NCBI GenBank assembly: GCA_964449775.1
Contig: CAYVBQ010000019.1
Coordinates: forward strand, 1-64,000
From: Fen-1258 sp964449775
GTDB taxonomy: Bacteria; Bacteroidota; Ignavibacteria; Ignavibacteriales; Melioribacteraceae
Length of the DNA stretch: 64,000 nucleotides
Direction of reading: 5' to 3'
Below are positions 17,608-25,915 of the stretch, piece after piece. Position numbers and translations under genes: made by a program. The notes under the pieces are model-generated. The model ran no database searches and was not told where the DNA came from. It was given only the letters and a program-made list of their open reading frames with translations. Each line of letters starts with the position of its first letter. Within the stretch, counting starts at the first letter, position 1.

Positions 17608-18393
17608 TTAAGCTGTGTTAACTGTTGTTTGAAAATATTTTATGATAGCATCAACAACCCCATGAAGCGAAAAGACGCTTGGTAATATATGAACAACAAG
17701 TCCATATTCTCGAATCGCTTTCTCAGTAGTTGTGCCTATGGCACATATAACGCTTTTTCCAAAAAATTTATCCGCATCAGAAACATTCATCAACTTTAAA
17801 AAGTTGCTAAATGAAGAAGGGCTGGTGAAAATAAAAATACCGGGATGCTTTCTTTGAATCTTTTGATGTTCGGATTTCAAATTGCTCAACTCATTCCTTA
17901 CTACATCGTAAATGGGTACAGAAAAGACTTGAGCGCCAAGCTCTGATAATCCAATGTTTAATTCACCGCTAGAGAGAGAAGAACCCGGGATAAATATTTT
18001 TTTATTTGTTAACTCAAATTCAGAAAATTTGTAAAGCAAACCTTCTGCGCTATATTCATCCGGTATTATATCAACCGGGATTCCTAAGTTCTCGCATTCT
18101 TCAGAAGTGCTTTTACCAACAGCCGCAATTTTTATTTTCGACAGATTGAGTTTATTTTTCTTTGCGATGTCGGAGAAAACTTCAACCGCATTTGTTGATG
18201 TGAAAACCAAATAGTCGAATCTGCCGAACATGTCCAATGCATCATTCAATTCGGGAGAATTGGCTAATGGTAATACTTTTATAGTCGGGAAGTAAATTAT
18301 CTCGGCGCCAAGTTCTTCCAATTGACGGATCGATTTTTCCGCCTCTGCTTTACTCTTTGTAATAAGTATCGTTTTGTTTTTCAATGAGTTCAA
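17608..18393 (-). CDS. hemD: Uroporphyrinogen-III synthase
   Basis: 261 aa. This family is poorly conserved, but the D-Y-L-V-F-T-S-T-N-A-V motif, the I-A-A-V-G-K-S-T-S-E segment and P-G-S-S-L-S-S-G-E-L are recognisable. Its position between hemC and hemE (11-bp gap to hemE) makes the call secure. Cyclises hydroxymethylbilane with inversion of ring D. Confidence 0.9.
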   Translation of the reverse strand: MNSLKNKTILITKSKAEAEKSIRQLEELGAEIIYFPTIKVLPLANSPELNDALDMFGRFDYLVFTSTNAVEVFSDIAKKNKLNLSKIKIAAVGKSTSEECENLGIPVDIIPDEYSAEGLLYKFSEFELTNKKIFIPGSSLSSGELNIGLSELGAQVFSVPIYDVVRNELSNLKSEHQKIQRKHPGIFIFTSPSSFSNFLKLMNVSDADKFFGKSVICAIGTTTEKAIREYGLVVHILPSVFSLHGVVDAIIKYFQTTVNTA

Positions 18394-18447
18394 TTCATTC
18401 TCGGTTTTATTTGCTCTGAATTCTATAAATAGTTATAAAAGAAATTT

Positions 18448-18497
18448 GGGAGATTCTTCGCCCCGATGATCCGCCGAAGGCGGAGGGATCAGAATGA
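18448..18497. repeat. REP-like hairpin element between hemC and hemD
   Basis: On the minus strand GTCATTCTGATCC leads into a perfect CTCCGCCTTCGGCGGAT-type hairpin and ends GAAGAATCT, a format widespread in Bacteroidota intergenic DNA. It starts directly at the hemC stop codon (18498). It may stabilise or attenuate the hemC-hemD transcript. Confidence 0.6.
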
Positions 18498-19439
18498 CTA
18501 TACCCGCGAATTATTATATACATCCTTTAATATCACCGATGCACCTGCTTTCAGTAAATCTTTAGCAAGTTTTTGTCCCAACTTCTCCGGTTCCGTTTTT
18601 GTCCCTCGCTTTTTTTTTCTGAATGTTACCGAACCATCAACAGCACCAACCACAGCGTCAAGATACAAACCATTTGATTTCACTTGCGCATAAGCGCCAA
18701 TAGGAACCTGACAACCACCCTCTAAAGCTTTTAGCAGAGAGCGTTCGGCACGTACTTCTGAATAAGTTTTTTCATCGTGTATGGACTTTAAAATTATTTT
18801 GGCAAATTCATTGTCTTCACGAATTTCGATTCCAAGAGCACCTTGCCCAACTGCCGGTAGAATTTCCTCTGTGCTGATGACACTTGAGATGTATTTGTTG
18901 AGTTTTAACCGTTCAACTCCTGCACGTGCTAGAATAATTGCATCCCACTTTGATTCAAGGAATTTTTTGATTCGCGTTGGAACATTTCCGCGAAGCTCAT
19001 CAATTTTAATATCCGGACGAAGATGGAGCAGTTGAGATCTTCTTCTAAGTGAACCGGTTGCAACAATAGCGTTCTCGCGCAAATTCTTAATCTTCGTTCC
19101 TTTCTTTCGAGTAATAAGAACATCTTCAACCGGGTGACGTTTTGTTACGGCGGCAAGTATTAATCCGCTAGGTATTTCTGTTTGCAGATCTTTCAAACTG
19201 TGAACAGCAATATCAATAGAGCCCTTAAGTAATTCGTTCTCAAGCTCTTTGGTGAATAATCCCTTATCACCAATCTTTGAAAGAGCAACATCAAGAATCT
19301 TATCACCCTTGGTGTTGATGATCTTAATTTCAACGGATAGATTTTTATTCTTACGTTCGAGTTCTTTCCTAATAAATTTAGCCTGCCAAAGAGCCAGTTC
19401 GCTGCCACGTGAACCGATTACTAATTTATTCTTTTTCAA
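18498..19439 (-). CDS. hemC: Hydroxymethylbilane synthase (porphobilinogen deaminase)
   Basis: 313 aa. G-S-R-G-S-E-L-A-L-W-Q-A at the start, the L-R-G-N-V-P-T-R-I loop and the dipyrromethane-cofactor cysteine in ALEGGCQVPIGAYA are all present. Polymerises four porphobilinogens. Its start overlaps the hemA end by 14 bp, so the two are translationally coupled. Confidence 0.97.
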   Translation of the reverse strand: MKKNKLVIGSRGSELALWQAKFIRKELERKNKNLSVEIKIINTKGDKILDVALSKIGDKGLFTKELENELLKGSIDIAVHSLKDLQTEIPSGLILAAVTKRHPVEDVLITRKKGTKIKNLRENAIVATGSLRRRSQLLHLRPDIKIDELRGNVPTRIKKFLESKWDAIILARAGVERLKLNKYISSVISTEEILPAVGQGALGIEIREDNEFAKIILKSIHDEKTYSEVRAERSLLKALEGGCQVPIGAYAQVKSNGLYLDAVVGAVDGSVTFRKKKRGTKTEPEKLGQKLAKDLLKAGASVILKDVYNNSRV

Positions 19440-20754
19440 TTTTCTCCTTTAAATTATTTTCTTCATCGTTGAGATCTTTACCGGTAATAGGTGAATCAGT
19501 AAGATTAAAAAGTTCTTTCAGTATCAATGTATTGGTTGTTACGTCATTTATATTCGCCCCGGATTCCGCGAACTCTCTCAATTTAACTGTCGGATTGTGA
19601 AGCAATCGTCCGATCATCCGCCGTGTCATATCTTCGATCTTAGCAAAATCTTCTTCGCTTACTTTGTTTTTTATTTTTTCTAATTCATCGTGGCGTATCT
19701 CTTCGAAGAAAGAACGCATTGTTTTAATTGTCGGAACAACATCAAGCGTGTTATACCAACCGAAGAAACCGACCATTTCTTCCATGATCATCTTTTCGAC
19801 TATCGGAATTTGATCCCGGCGCTTTTGCATATTCTGATCGACAATGATCTTCAACGAATCCATATCATGATAAAACACGTTGTCAATCTTTCTAACCTCC
19901 GGGTCAATATCGCGAGGAACAGCAATATCCATAAGGAGAAGAGGCGCACCCCTTCTTTTCTTCATCGCGCTCTTAACATCATCAAAAGAAACCACAACAT
20001 TTTCAGCGCTTGTTGCGCTGATAACAATATCAAAATTGTGAAGATGCTCTTTCATGAATTGGAAAGGAATAATCTCGCCATGAATTTTCTCTGCCAATAT
20101 TTCCGCGCGTTCAATAGTCCTGTTGGAGATTGCGATCTTACCAACTCCCTTATCGCGTAGTTGAATAGCTGCAAGTTCACCGGTTTCACCTGCGCCAATA
20201 ACGAGAGCTGATTTTTTTTCTAGATTAGCAAAAATCTTTTCAACAACCTGTACAGCTGCATAACTGACAGTAACAGCGCCTTCACCAATTGTTGTTTCTT
20301 TGATTGCACGTTTGCCAACTCGTGTTGCCGTATCAAATATTCTTCGTAAAATCGATCCGGCAAAATGTAAATCCTCAGATATCTCAAATGCCTCTTTTAC
20401 TTGTCCCAATATCTGACTATCGCCGATTATCATCGAATCGATGCCGGAAGAAACCGAGAAAAGATGTTTTACAGCTCCACAAGAAAAATATTTTGTAAAA
20501 TGTTCTGGCTTAATTCCAATACCGGCTTTGAACTCGATGAGTTTTTCTATAAGAGGAGTTGGATCTAACCCTAAGTTTTCCGGAAATCCAAATATTTCTG
20601 TTCGGTTGCAAGTTGAAATTACAACGCCTTCAGAGAACAAGGATTCCTTTATGCGCGGAATGAACTCAATAATTTCATTGCGACTCAGATGAACCGCTTC
20701 CCGAAGTTCGAGTGGAGAAGTTTTATGATTTATAGATATGCCGACTAAATTCAT
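19426..20754 (-). CDS. hemA: Glutamyl-tRNA reductase
   Basis: 442 aa. First committed step of the C5 pathway. The catalytic cysteine is in VVISTCNRTEIF; the NADPH domain has VIGAGETGELAAI; the C-terminal dimerisation helix ends with R-M-I-G-R-L-L-H-N-P-T. Together with hemL this shows that 5-aminolevulinate is made from glutamyl-tRNA, not glycine. Known haem-feedback elements at the N-terminus cannot be judged. Confidence 0.97.
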   Translation of the reverse strand: MNLVGISINHKTSPLELREAVHLSRNEIIEFIPRIKESLFSEGVVISTCNRTEIFGFPENLGLDPTPLIEKLIEFKAGIGIKPEHFTKYFSCGAVKHLFSVSSGIDSMIIGDSQILGQVKEAFEISEDLHFAGSILRRIFDTATRVGKRAIKETTIGEGAVTVSYAAVQVVEKIFANLEKKSALVIGAGETGELAAIQLRDKGVGKIAISNRTIERAEILAEKIHGEIIPFQFMKEHLHNFDIVISATSAENVVVSFDDVKSAMKKRRGAPLLLMDIAVPRDIDPEVRKIDNVFYHDMDSLKIIVDQNMQKRRDQIPIVEKMIMEEMVGFFGWYNTLDVVPTIKTMRSFFEEIRHDELEKIKNKVSEEDFAKIEDMTRRMIGRLLHNPTVKLREFAESGANINDVTTNTLILKELFNLTDSPITGKDLNDEENNLKEKIEKE

Positions 20755-20764
20755 TTTAAAACTT

Positions 20765-21589
20765 TCAATAAAACGAGTGAAACGTCTTAGCCAATGTGTT
20801 CGTGATTATCAAAGACATTATTGCAACAACAAATCCAATTAGAGAAAAAAGAATAACTTTCTTACCATACAAGCTGCCTAAGAGTTTGCTAAGTATTCCA
20901 ACGCCATAAACAAACCAAACGAAGAGAGTGCCGATCAGTTTAGGATCGAAATAACTGAATTTTGGAAATGCGCTGGGCAGCCAAATAATTCCTATTACAA
21001 TTGCGAATGTGAGAAGTACAAATCCAATTACCATGGAAAAGAAACTCAGTTTCTCTAAAATTTCCAGACTTGGTAAACGATCGAAGATTAACCCAAACTT
21101 ATTTGACTTTAAGTTTTTGTAAAGAAGCATATACAATAATCCGTAAACAGCGGAGATTGTTATACCGGAATAACCGAGCAGGGCATTAATCACATGAAGA
21201 CCAAGAAGACGGTTTCGTAAAACTTCGGGAACAATATAAGAGTGCTCAATAAAAATTGAAGAGATGATTTGAAAAATGAGTGAGAATAATATAATAAACG
21301 CACCGGTGCCGCGGATGTCTGTCAACAGTTCAAGAATGAAATAAGAGAACCCTATTGAGAAAGCTATTATAGAAAAGATTTCAAACTTGTTGGTTATCGG
21401 TGGATGATTGTACTCAATTGTGCGGGAGATTAGATAAAAAGTGTGCATCAGAAGCGTAATGAACAAAACAATACGCTTTGAATTGCTTACAATCTTCTTC
21501 TCATTGTAGAAATCGTAACTGTAAATTCCGAAGGCAAGAGCATAGAAAAGAGGAAGAAGTAGATTTAGCGTATTTATTGATTGCAGCAT
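20765..21589 (-). CDS. CcsA/HemX-like cytochrome c assembly membrane protein
   Basis: 274 aa with about eight predicted membrane helices. It matches the HemX/CcsA family that lies beside hemA in many genomes. The tryptophan-rich W-W-D haem-handling motif of full CcsA is not visible, so it is closer to the HemX branch, which is thought to modulate HemA level or haem export. First gene of the hemACDE run, 10 bp before hemA. Its first codons are partly duplicated downstream at 22629-22656. Confidence 0.8.
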   Translation of the reverse strand: MLQSINTLNLLLPLFYALAFGIYSYDFYNEKKIVSNSKRIVLFITLLMHTFYLISRTIEYNHPPITNKFEIFSIIAFSIGFSYFILELLTDIRGTGAFIILFSLIFQIISSIFIEHSYIVPEVLRNRLLGLHVINALLGYSGITISAVYGLLYMLLYKNLKSNKFGLIFDRLPSLEILEKLSFFSMVIGFVLLTFAIVIGIIWLPSAFPKFSYFDPKLIGTLFVWFVYGVGILSKLLGSLYGKKVILFSLIGFVVAIMSLIITNTLAKTFHSFY

Positions 21590-21591
21590 GG
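21565..21591. repeat. Direct repeat copy A (start of ccsA/hemX)
   Basis: This stretch from the ccsA/hemX 5' end recurs in the same orientation at 22629-22656 with about 26 of 29 aligned positions identical. The two copies bracket ~1.04 kb of insertion-like DNA. Confidence 0.75.
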
Positions 21592-21726
21592 TCAGTTCTA
21601 CTTATGTGTCATAAATTATGGTGAGCAAAGTTATGAAATTATTTTTCTATTTACCCTTTGAAAACCTAATAAACTCAAAGCAGGGGTTTAGATAAAGAGA
21701 TAGGTTCAGTTGGCTGACGAATAAAT

Positions 21727-21900
21727 AATAATTTTACTCAAGTTGACCGCGTTAAGAAAATCCTTGAGTTAAGCCACGAATTTCACTAATTGACACTAAT
21801 TTCTAATTAAAATTCGTGTAAAGAATTCGTGAAAATTAGTGTAATTAGTGGCAAAAATTAAATCTCTTATTTGCAAGCGGTCAACTTGAGTAATTTTATT
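21727..21900. mobile_element. 174-bp inverted-repeat element (MITE-like), no gene
   Basis: Terminal arms at 21727-21753 and 21875-21900 share TTACTCAAGTTGACCGC in opposite orientation. The interior is itself an imperfect palindrome built from CCACGAATT / AATTAGTG words (21773-21852). No open frame. In the 440-bp gap between ccsA/hemX and brnT this is the main content. Downstream at 21912-21936 GAGGCG...CGCCTC forms a small hairpin before a T-rich run. Confidence 0.65.
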
Positions 21901-22029
21901 TTAAATAAAAAAGAGGCGGCCAACTTTGAACGCCTCATGCGTCCCCTTTTTTAATAATTCTTATTGCGCCTTAACCCGCCAGACCTTACTTTGTGTTTAA
22001 AAAGAATTTTCATAATAAGGAAGATATGA

Positions 22030-22299
22030 ATGGAATTCGAATGGGATAGGGAAAAAGCGAAAAAAAATAACAGAAAACACAGGGTGTCATTTGATGAAGC
22101 TATGACTGTATTTTATGATCCGTTATCGGCAACTTTTGATGACCCAGACCACTCGGTCGACGAACAAAGATTAATAACCGTGGGCTACTCTTCTCGTGAG
22201 CGTTTGCTTGTGGTCTCACATACAGAGAGGGGTAAAGCCGTTCGAATTATCAGTGCTCGTCTTGCAACCACTCAAGAAAGGAAACGACATGAAAGCTAA
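22030..22299 (+). CDS. brnT: BrnT-family toxin
   Basis: 89 aa. F-E-W-D-x-x-K-A-K-x-N-x-x-K-H-x-V-S-F-D-E-A is the BrnT hallmark, and the C-terminal R-x-I-S-A-R-x-A-T-x-x-E-R-K-x-Y/H-E tail is intact. BrnT toxins are RelE-fold ribonucleases inhibited by the downstream antitoxin. AGGA precedes the start. It overlaps the antitoxin frame by 11 bp. The pair is on the plus strand, opposite to everything around it. Confidence 0.9.
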   Translation: MEFEWDREKAKKNNRKHRVSFDEAMTVFYDPLSATFDDPDHSVDEQRLITVGYSSRERLLVVSHTERGKAVRIISARLATTQERKRHES

Positions 22300-22546
22300 A
22301 GCAAAAAAAATTAGTGATGAATTACGCCCCGAATACAACTTTGACTATTCAAAAGCTGTTCGTGGCAAGTATTACAAACGCATTTTAGATGAAGGAGCCA
22401 ACGTTGTTATGCTTGAGCCAGATGTGGCTAAGGCATTTGTTGATTCAGCCGCAGTAAATGATGCGTTGAGGTCATTACTTGATTTAACACGTACGACTCA
22501 GCGCCTAACAAAACACTCCAGCAGACGGGCGATTGCCCGCCGCTGA
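22289..22546 (+). CDS. BrnA-like/CopG-type antitoxin
   Basis: 85 aa from the ATG at 22289, which lies in the end of brnT with AAGGA upstream. The S-D-E-L-R-P-E-Y-N-F-D-Y-S segment and G-K-Y-Y-K-R-I-L-D-E-G with V-V-M-L-E-P-D-V-A-K-A-F are typical of this antitoxin group, ending in a V-N-D-A-L-R-S-L-L ribbon-helix-helix-like tail. The last ~15 residues (R-L-T-K-H-S-S-R-R-A-I-A-R-R) and the stop are encoded by the attC-like site, as often in integron cassettes. A longer frame from 22196 is only read-through within brnT. Confidence 0.8.
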   Translation: MKAKAKKISDELRPEYNFDYSKAVRGKYYKRILDEGANVVMLEPDVAKAFVDSAAVNDALRSLLDLTRTTQRLTKHSSRRAIARR

Positions 22547-22561
22547 GTTTAGTCGTTAGCT
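22503..22561 (+). other. Integron attC-like recombination site
   Basis: 59 bp. The left simple site GCCTAAC (22503-22509) fits the R'' consensus RYYYAAC; the right GTTAGCT (22555-22561) fits GTTRRRY in six of seven positions. Between them CTC-AGC-CGGGC pairs with GCCCG-GCT-GAG around a GATT tip, with unpaired bases on one strand, which is the fold of single-stranded attC sites. The antitoxin stop lies inside it. No integrase gene is in the window, so this would be an orphan cassette. Confidence 0.6.
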
Positions 22562-22593
22562 TGTTTCAACAACAAACAAAAGGAGCAACAGTA

Positions 22594-22650
22594 ATGAAAA
22601 AATCTATTTACGTTTTCGCAACATTCATTTTAGCAGTATTTATTGATTGA
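22594..22650 (+). pseudogene. Truncated cassette gene start (signal-peptide remnant, 18 codons)
   Basis: AAAGGAG leads to ATG 22594 and a signal-peptide-like start M-K-K-S-I-Y-V-F-A-T-F-I-L-A, which then runs into direct repeat copy B and stops at 22648-22650. It looks like the first codons of a second cassette gene cut off by a junction with the duplicated ccsA/hemX start. From here to 22806 nothing else is recognised apart from a 21-codon frame at 22708. Confidence 0.5.
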
Positions 22651-22656
22651 AGCATA
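22629..22656. repeat. Direct repeat copy B
   Basis: Second copy of the ccsA/hemX start sequence (see 21565-21591), here non-coding and fused to the truncated cassette frame. Confidence 0.75.
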
Positions 22657-22806
22657 GATTCTCAAATTAGTTTTGTAGTCCACAAAAATTAAATACAGGA
22701 TTTTGTGATGCCAAAATTAGCAAAAACCCGCCCTAAAATCTTTTTTAAAGATGGTAAAAACGTAGCGGAATAGGCGTGGTTTTATTTGACAAGAAGAGAT
22801 TTGCTG

Positions 22807-23271
22807 CTAGTGAGAAGGATCTACATGCAAAGTGTGTCTGGCTAAATAATCCGAAATTACATTTACGGCGAAATCTATATTTTTATCACCCGGGGCAATC
22901 TCTTTTGCTTTGATGAAGTAGTCAATTGATTTGTTGATATCACAGTATAGCCAAATTATTCCAAGAATGAGGTGATAATCTGCAGAATCAGAATTAGCTA
23001 ATTTTTGCCCTTCAATCTTTTCTACTAATTCGGGACAGGGACAGTCATCATCTATTGGGTGTGTGTTCACAACAATTTCAATGTCTTCGGAGATAAGATC
23101 ATTAAAAAATCGAATTGCATCTTTAACTTTTCCGGTTTGAGTATAACATACAATTAGTTTTTTCTTCGCGGTTTTATTCAATGGGTCTTTGAGAATTACT
23201 TCTTCTAATTGTTGTTGAGCCGCCGAATAATTTCGAGCCATAAAATATTGATTGCCTAACATTTCGCTCAT
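22807..23271 (-). CDS. Tetratricopeptide-repeat protein, probably cytoplasmic
   Basis: 154 aa, no signal peptide. Residues ~5-60 and ~95-135 form TPR-like helix pairs (Y-S-A-A-Q-Q-Q-L-E-E-V-I-L-K-D-P-L-N; A-D-Y-H-L-I-L-G-I-I-W-L-Y-C-D-I-N-K-S-I-D-Y-F-I-K-A-K-E-I-A-P-G-D). Such repeats bind other proteins; the partner is unknown. The middle segment D-D-C-P-C-P-E-L-V-E-K-I-E resembles translated intergenic repeat sequence and may be a small insertion. Confidence 0.65.
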   Translation of the reverse strand: MSEMLGNQYFMARNYSAAQQQLEEVILKDPLNKTAKKKLIVCYTQTGKVKDAIRFFNDLISEDIEIVVNTHPIDDDCPCPELVEKIEGQKLANSDSADYHLILGIIWLYCDINKSIDYFIKAKEIAPGDKNIDFAVNVISDYLARHTLHVDPSH

Positions 23272-23297
23272 TTTCTATCCTGAATAAATCTAAATTA

Positions 23298-23336
23298 AAT
23301 ATAAGAAGGGAAATCTCTTTTTGAAAGAGATTTCCC
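23298..23336 (-). terminator. Intrinsic terminator of the cytochrome-rhodanese operon
   Basis: A perfect 13-bp stem (GGGAAATCTCTTT / AAAGAGATTTCCC, 23308-23336) with a 3-nt loop is followed on the minus strand by TTCTTATATTT. It lies 20 nt after the rhodanese stop. Confidence 0.75.
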
Positions 23337-23355
23337 GAATATTGATTATCAGTAC

Positions 23356-24369
23356 TTACTTAACATATGGAAAAGTATTTACTTCAGTCGCCTTCCATTG
23401 GTTTGCAATTCCATTGGCAGCCATCCAATCATAGTTTAGACCGTTAACACCATATAATAAAGTCTTTGCATCATATCCTAAAAGCTTCAGAATGGTAACA
23501 ACTTGTGAGGATGTTTGTCCGGTATAGCAATAAAGAACAATGGTTTTGTTAGTAGGTAGAGTTTTTAAGTTTGCCGATATTTTAAGATCCACTTTAGGAG
23601 TATACTGAATAGCTCCGGGTAAATGACCTTTGTCATAATCAGTTTGCACCCAATAATTTACAATATAGTAGTTTGTGAGTGCGCCTGTAACAGTACTCCA
23701 AGCAATTTTAATATCGTCAAATGCACTAGCACTTGTTGTAGCAAATAATTGGTTTATTCTTTCTTCAAGAATTTCTTTTCCGGTTGTTTTACCCGTGTTC
23801 AGTATTGGTAAATTTCCGGCAGCAGCTTTAGCTGTGGATGTAGTTACAAAACCTGTATAATTATTTCCAATGTTTGGTGCAGCCCAAGAGGTAGCGCAAT
23901 CAGCATTCCAGGATGACATTCCCCATTTCAAGGAGAATACATTGCTATAACCTAATAGTCTAAGAAATGATACGGCATAACCTGCAGTTTGTCCTGAATA
24001 GCATGCAATTACAACTTTATCATAAGAAGTTGAATTTGCGGTCTTCATATAAGTAACAATATTTTTTAGGTCAACTTGTACAGCTCCTGCAATTCGGCCT
24101 TTGGCTGCAAAATCAGCTGCGCTGCGAACATCAATAACTAAAAGTTTTGTAGGATTTGTTAAACGTAGTGAATTAACATCTGCAGCAGTGATAACTGCAG
24201 GGGCTAGGACATTCAAATAATCTCCGTTTGCTTCAAAATACTCTGCAAGAACCTGAGACTCATTGATAGTTGGCGGCGCCACCGGACCGTCTTCAGTTTT
24301 GCTGCAACCGGTATAAATGAATAAGAAAGGAAGGACCAGTATCAAATAAAAAAGATTACGAAGTTTCAT
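23356..24369 (-). CDS. Exported lipoprotein with two rhodanese domains
   Basis: 337 aa. The signal peptide ends in a lipobox Y-T-G-C (cysteine ~22). Two rhodanese modules follow: the first with I-D-V-R-S-A-A-D-F and active loop C-Y-S-G-Q-T-A, the second with G-H-L-P-G-A-I-Q and active loop C-Y-T-G-Q-T-S. Both keep the catalytic cysteine, so both could carry persulfide sulfur. It is the second gene of an operon led by an 11-haem cytochrome, with SD AAAGGAG and a terminator after it. Sulfur transfer or sulfur-compound oxidation coupled to the cytochrome is a reasonable inference. Confidence 0.85.
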   Translation of the reverse strand: MKLRNLFYLILVLPFLFIYTGCSKTEDGPVAPPTINESQVLAEYFEANGDYLNVLAPAVITAADVNSLRLTNPTKLLVIDVRSAADFAAKGRIAGAVQVDLKNIVTYMKTANSTSYDKVVIACYSGQTAGYAVSFLRLLGYSNVFSLKWGMSSWNADCATSWAAPNIGNNYTGFVTTSTAKAAAGNLPILNTGKTTGKEILEERINQLFATTSASAFDDIKIAWSTVTGALTNYYIVNYWVQTDYDKGHLPGAIQYTPKVDLKISANLKTLPTNKTIVLYCYTGQTSSQVVTILKLLGYDAKTLLYGVNGLNYDWMAANGIANQWKATEVNTFPYVK

Positions 24370-24436
24370 TGTTTTTACTCCTTTGATTTGTTGTTTAGTG
24401 TCGTTTGAGTTATTGTTATTTCATTTTGGTAGAGCA

Positions 24437-25807
24437 TTATTTAACTCCCCATGTATAAGGAAGTTTACCATCAACAGTGATTGATTGAGTTGCGCTAATC
24501 TCCCAACTTTGCAAATCACTCTTGAATAAGTAAAGCTGTTTATTTCTGAAAGTGCCATCAGTATTTTTCATAACATGGCAGGCATCATAACATGGCTTGC
24601 CGGATGCAACTTGAGTACGTGAAGTCCATTTAATAATATTATGTGGTGTTGCATATTTATAAGTGGGCTTAACATCAAACTTGGAAAGTGTTGTAACTCC
24701 GAACTTATCCCAACTATCAGGAGCCATTAAAGATTGTCTTAATACTGCATACTTGTAAGATTTTGTTTCCGGAATCGGATTCATTCCAATTTTGAAACCT
24801 TGATAAGAAGCAACTCGTGCGCCTTCTGCTCCTATGTGACAACTTCCGCAATTATTATAGTCTTGAGAATGACAAGTGTTACAAGAAAACGAACTCAAAT
24901 GCGCTTGATGATAAGTATTGCTTTTCTCCAAACCGGTATGACAATTCTGGCATTTTGGAAGTAATCCCATTTTGTAACGTTGATCGTAAATATTTCCATC
25001 ACCATGAACTTCATTTTGAGTATGGCAATTGAGACATGTGAATTGTCTTTTTGTTAAGTGAACATCCGGTACAGTTCCAACTGCTTGTCCAAAGTAAGCA
25101 TGTCCGCCGCGGCTTACATGACAAGTAACGCAAATATCTCGCATGTCGGGTTTTTTTGTAAATGCATGTCCGTTCGATAAACCACCACCTCCTGCTAAAG
25201 GTCTATTGACATGACAATCACCGCAAGAGGCATGACACTTTCCGCAGTTCTTATCATATCCATCCTTCATCGTTGAAGATAGTTGGTCAAAACCGGTTGG
25301 AATATTTGATAAACCGGAACGGAGAACTACCATAGATTTTTGTCCCCAACCCTGTTCATGTAAACTGTTCTTTGTGCGGTTGTAGATATCGGGATGGCAA
25401 GTTGCACATTTAGCATCGCTGCGGGAAGATGGTTGCTTAATAAAATTACCGGAATGTGCTTTAGCTTTATCGCTTGTTCCGTCAACTCCATTATGGCATG
25501 TCACGCAGGGCATTTTTCCATGAATGTTATTCTTGAAAGTTTGATATCCATCACCGCCAAGGTAAACACGATCGTATGGTTCGTAGTGAGGTGATTCACC
25601 TCCGCATCCACCGCCTTCTGCCGGTGGGTCAGGTGTGTAGTTGCTTTTTAATGTTGCATAATTAGTATGACAGCCTTCGCAAGAAGCTATAGATTTTGCC
25701 GGTAGCGGATCTGGATCTGTTGGGTCTTCTGTTTCCTTATCCGCACAGCTGATTAAAATCACAATTGTTACTAAATACAAAGTGAATATTAAAAGTTTGT
25801 TTTTCAT
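24437..25807 (-). CDS. Multihaem c-type cytochrome lipoprotein (10 CxxCH + 1 CxxxCH)
   Basis: 456 aa from the ATG at 25807; a longer frame from 25852 would start inside the promoter and is rejected. The lipobox V-I-L-I-S-C gives an outer-membrane or periplasmic lipoprotein. Ten CxxCH motifs are spread over residues ~30-315 and one CYDACH (CxxxCH) lies near residue 405. The C-terminal ~130 residues are otherwise free of haem sites. Directly preceded by a sigma-54-type promoter (25851-25865) and followed by the rhodanese lipoprotein gene. Confidence 0.88.
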   Translation of the reverse strand: MKNKLLIFTLYLVTIVILISCADKETEDPTDPDPLPAKSIASCEGCHTNYATLKSNYTPDPPAEGGGCGGESPHYEPYDRVYLGGDGYQTFKNNIHGKMPCVTCHNGVDGTSDKAKAHSGNFIKQPSSRSDAKCATCHPDIYNRTKNSLHEQGWGQKSMVVLRSGLSNIPTGFDQLSSTMKDGYDKNCGKCHASCGDCHVNRPLAGGGGLSNGHAFTKKPDMRDICVTCHVSRGGHAYFGQAVGTVPDVHLTKRQFTCLNCHTQNEVHGDGNIYDQRYKMGLLPKCQNCHTGLEKSNTYHQAHLSSFSCNTCHSQDYNNCGSCHIGAEGARVASYQGFKIGMNPIPETKSYKYAVLRQSLMAPDSWDKFGVTTLSKFDVKPTYKYATPHNIIKWTSRTQVASGKPCYDACHVMKNTDGTFRNKQLYLFKSDLQSWEISATQSITVDGKLPYTWGVK

Positions 25808-25850
25808 TTTGATATCCGGAATTACTATTAAAATTAGTAATGCTGTAATC

Positions 25851-25865
25851 ACAATTAAAGTGCCA
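25851..25865 (-). promoter_or_regulatory. Sigma-54 (-24/-12) promoter of the cytochrome-rhodanese operon
   Basis: On the minus strand TGGCAC-TTTAA-TTGT: the -24 TGGCAC is perfect and TTG sits at the exact -12 spacing, with the consensus C replaced by T. It lies about 45 nt upstream of the cytochrome ATG (25807). The adjacent upstream gene is a sigma-54 activator. Confidence 0.75.
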
Positions 25866-25915
25866 AGTCTAAAACGGAATCAAAATAAGGTTTTCAATTT
25901 GAGGGCGGAACAAAC

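Noticed and set aside
19690..20160. 156-codon plus-strand frame
   Set aside because: Antisense to hemA, histidine/isoleucine-rich composition typical of a shadow frame.
21768..21774. GTTAAGC matching an integron core site before brnT
   Set aside because: It lies within the palindromic element and has no paired partner site, so chance is likely.
22708..22773. 21-codon frame M-P-K-L-A-K-T-R-P-K
   Set aside because: Very short, no ribosome binding site and stops at once; kept only as part of the gap description.
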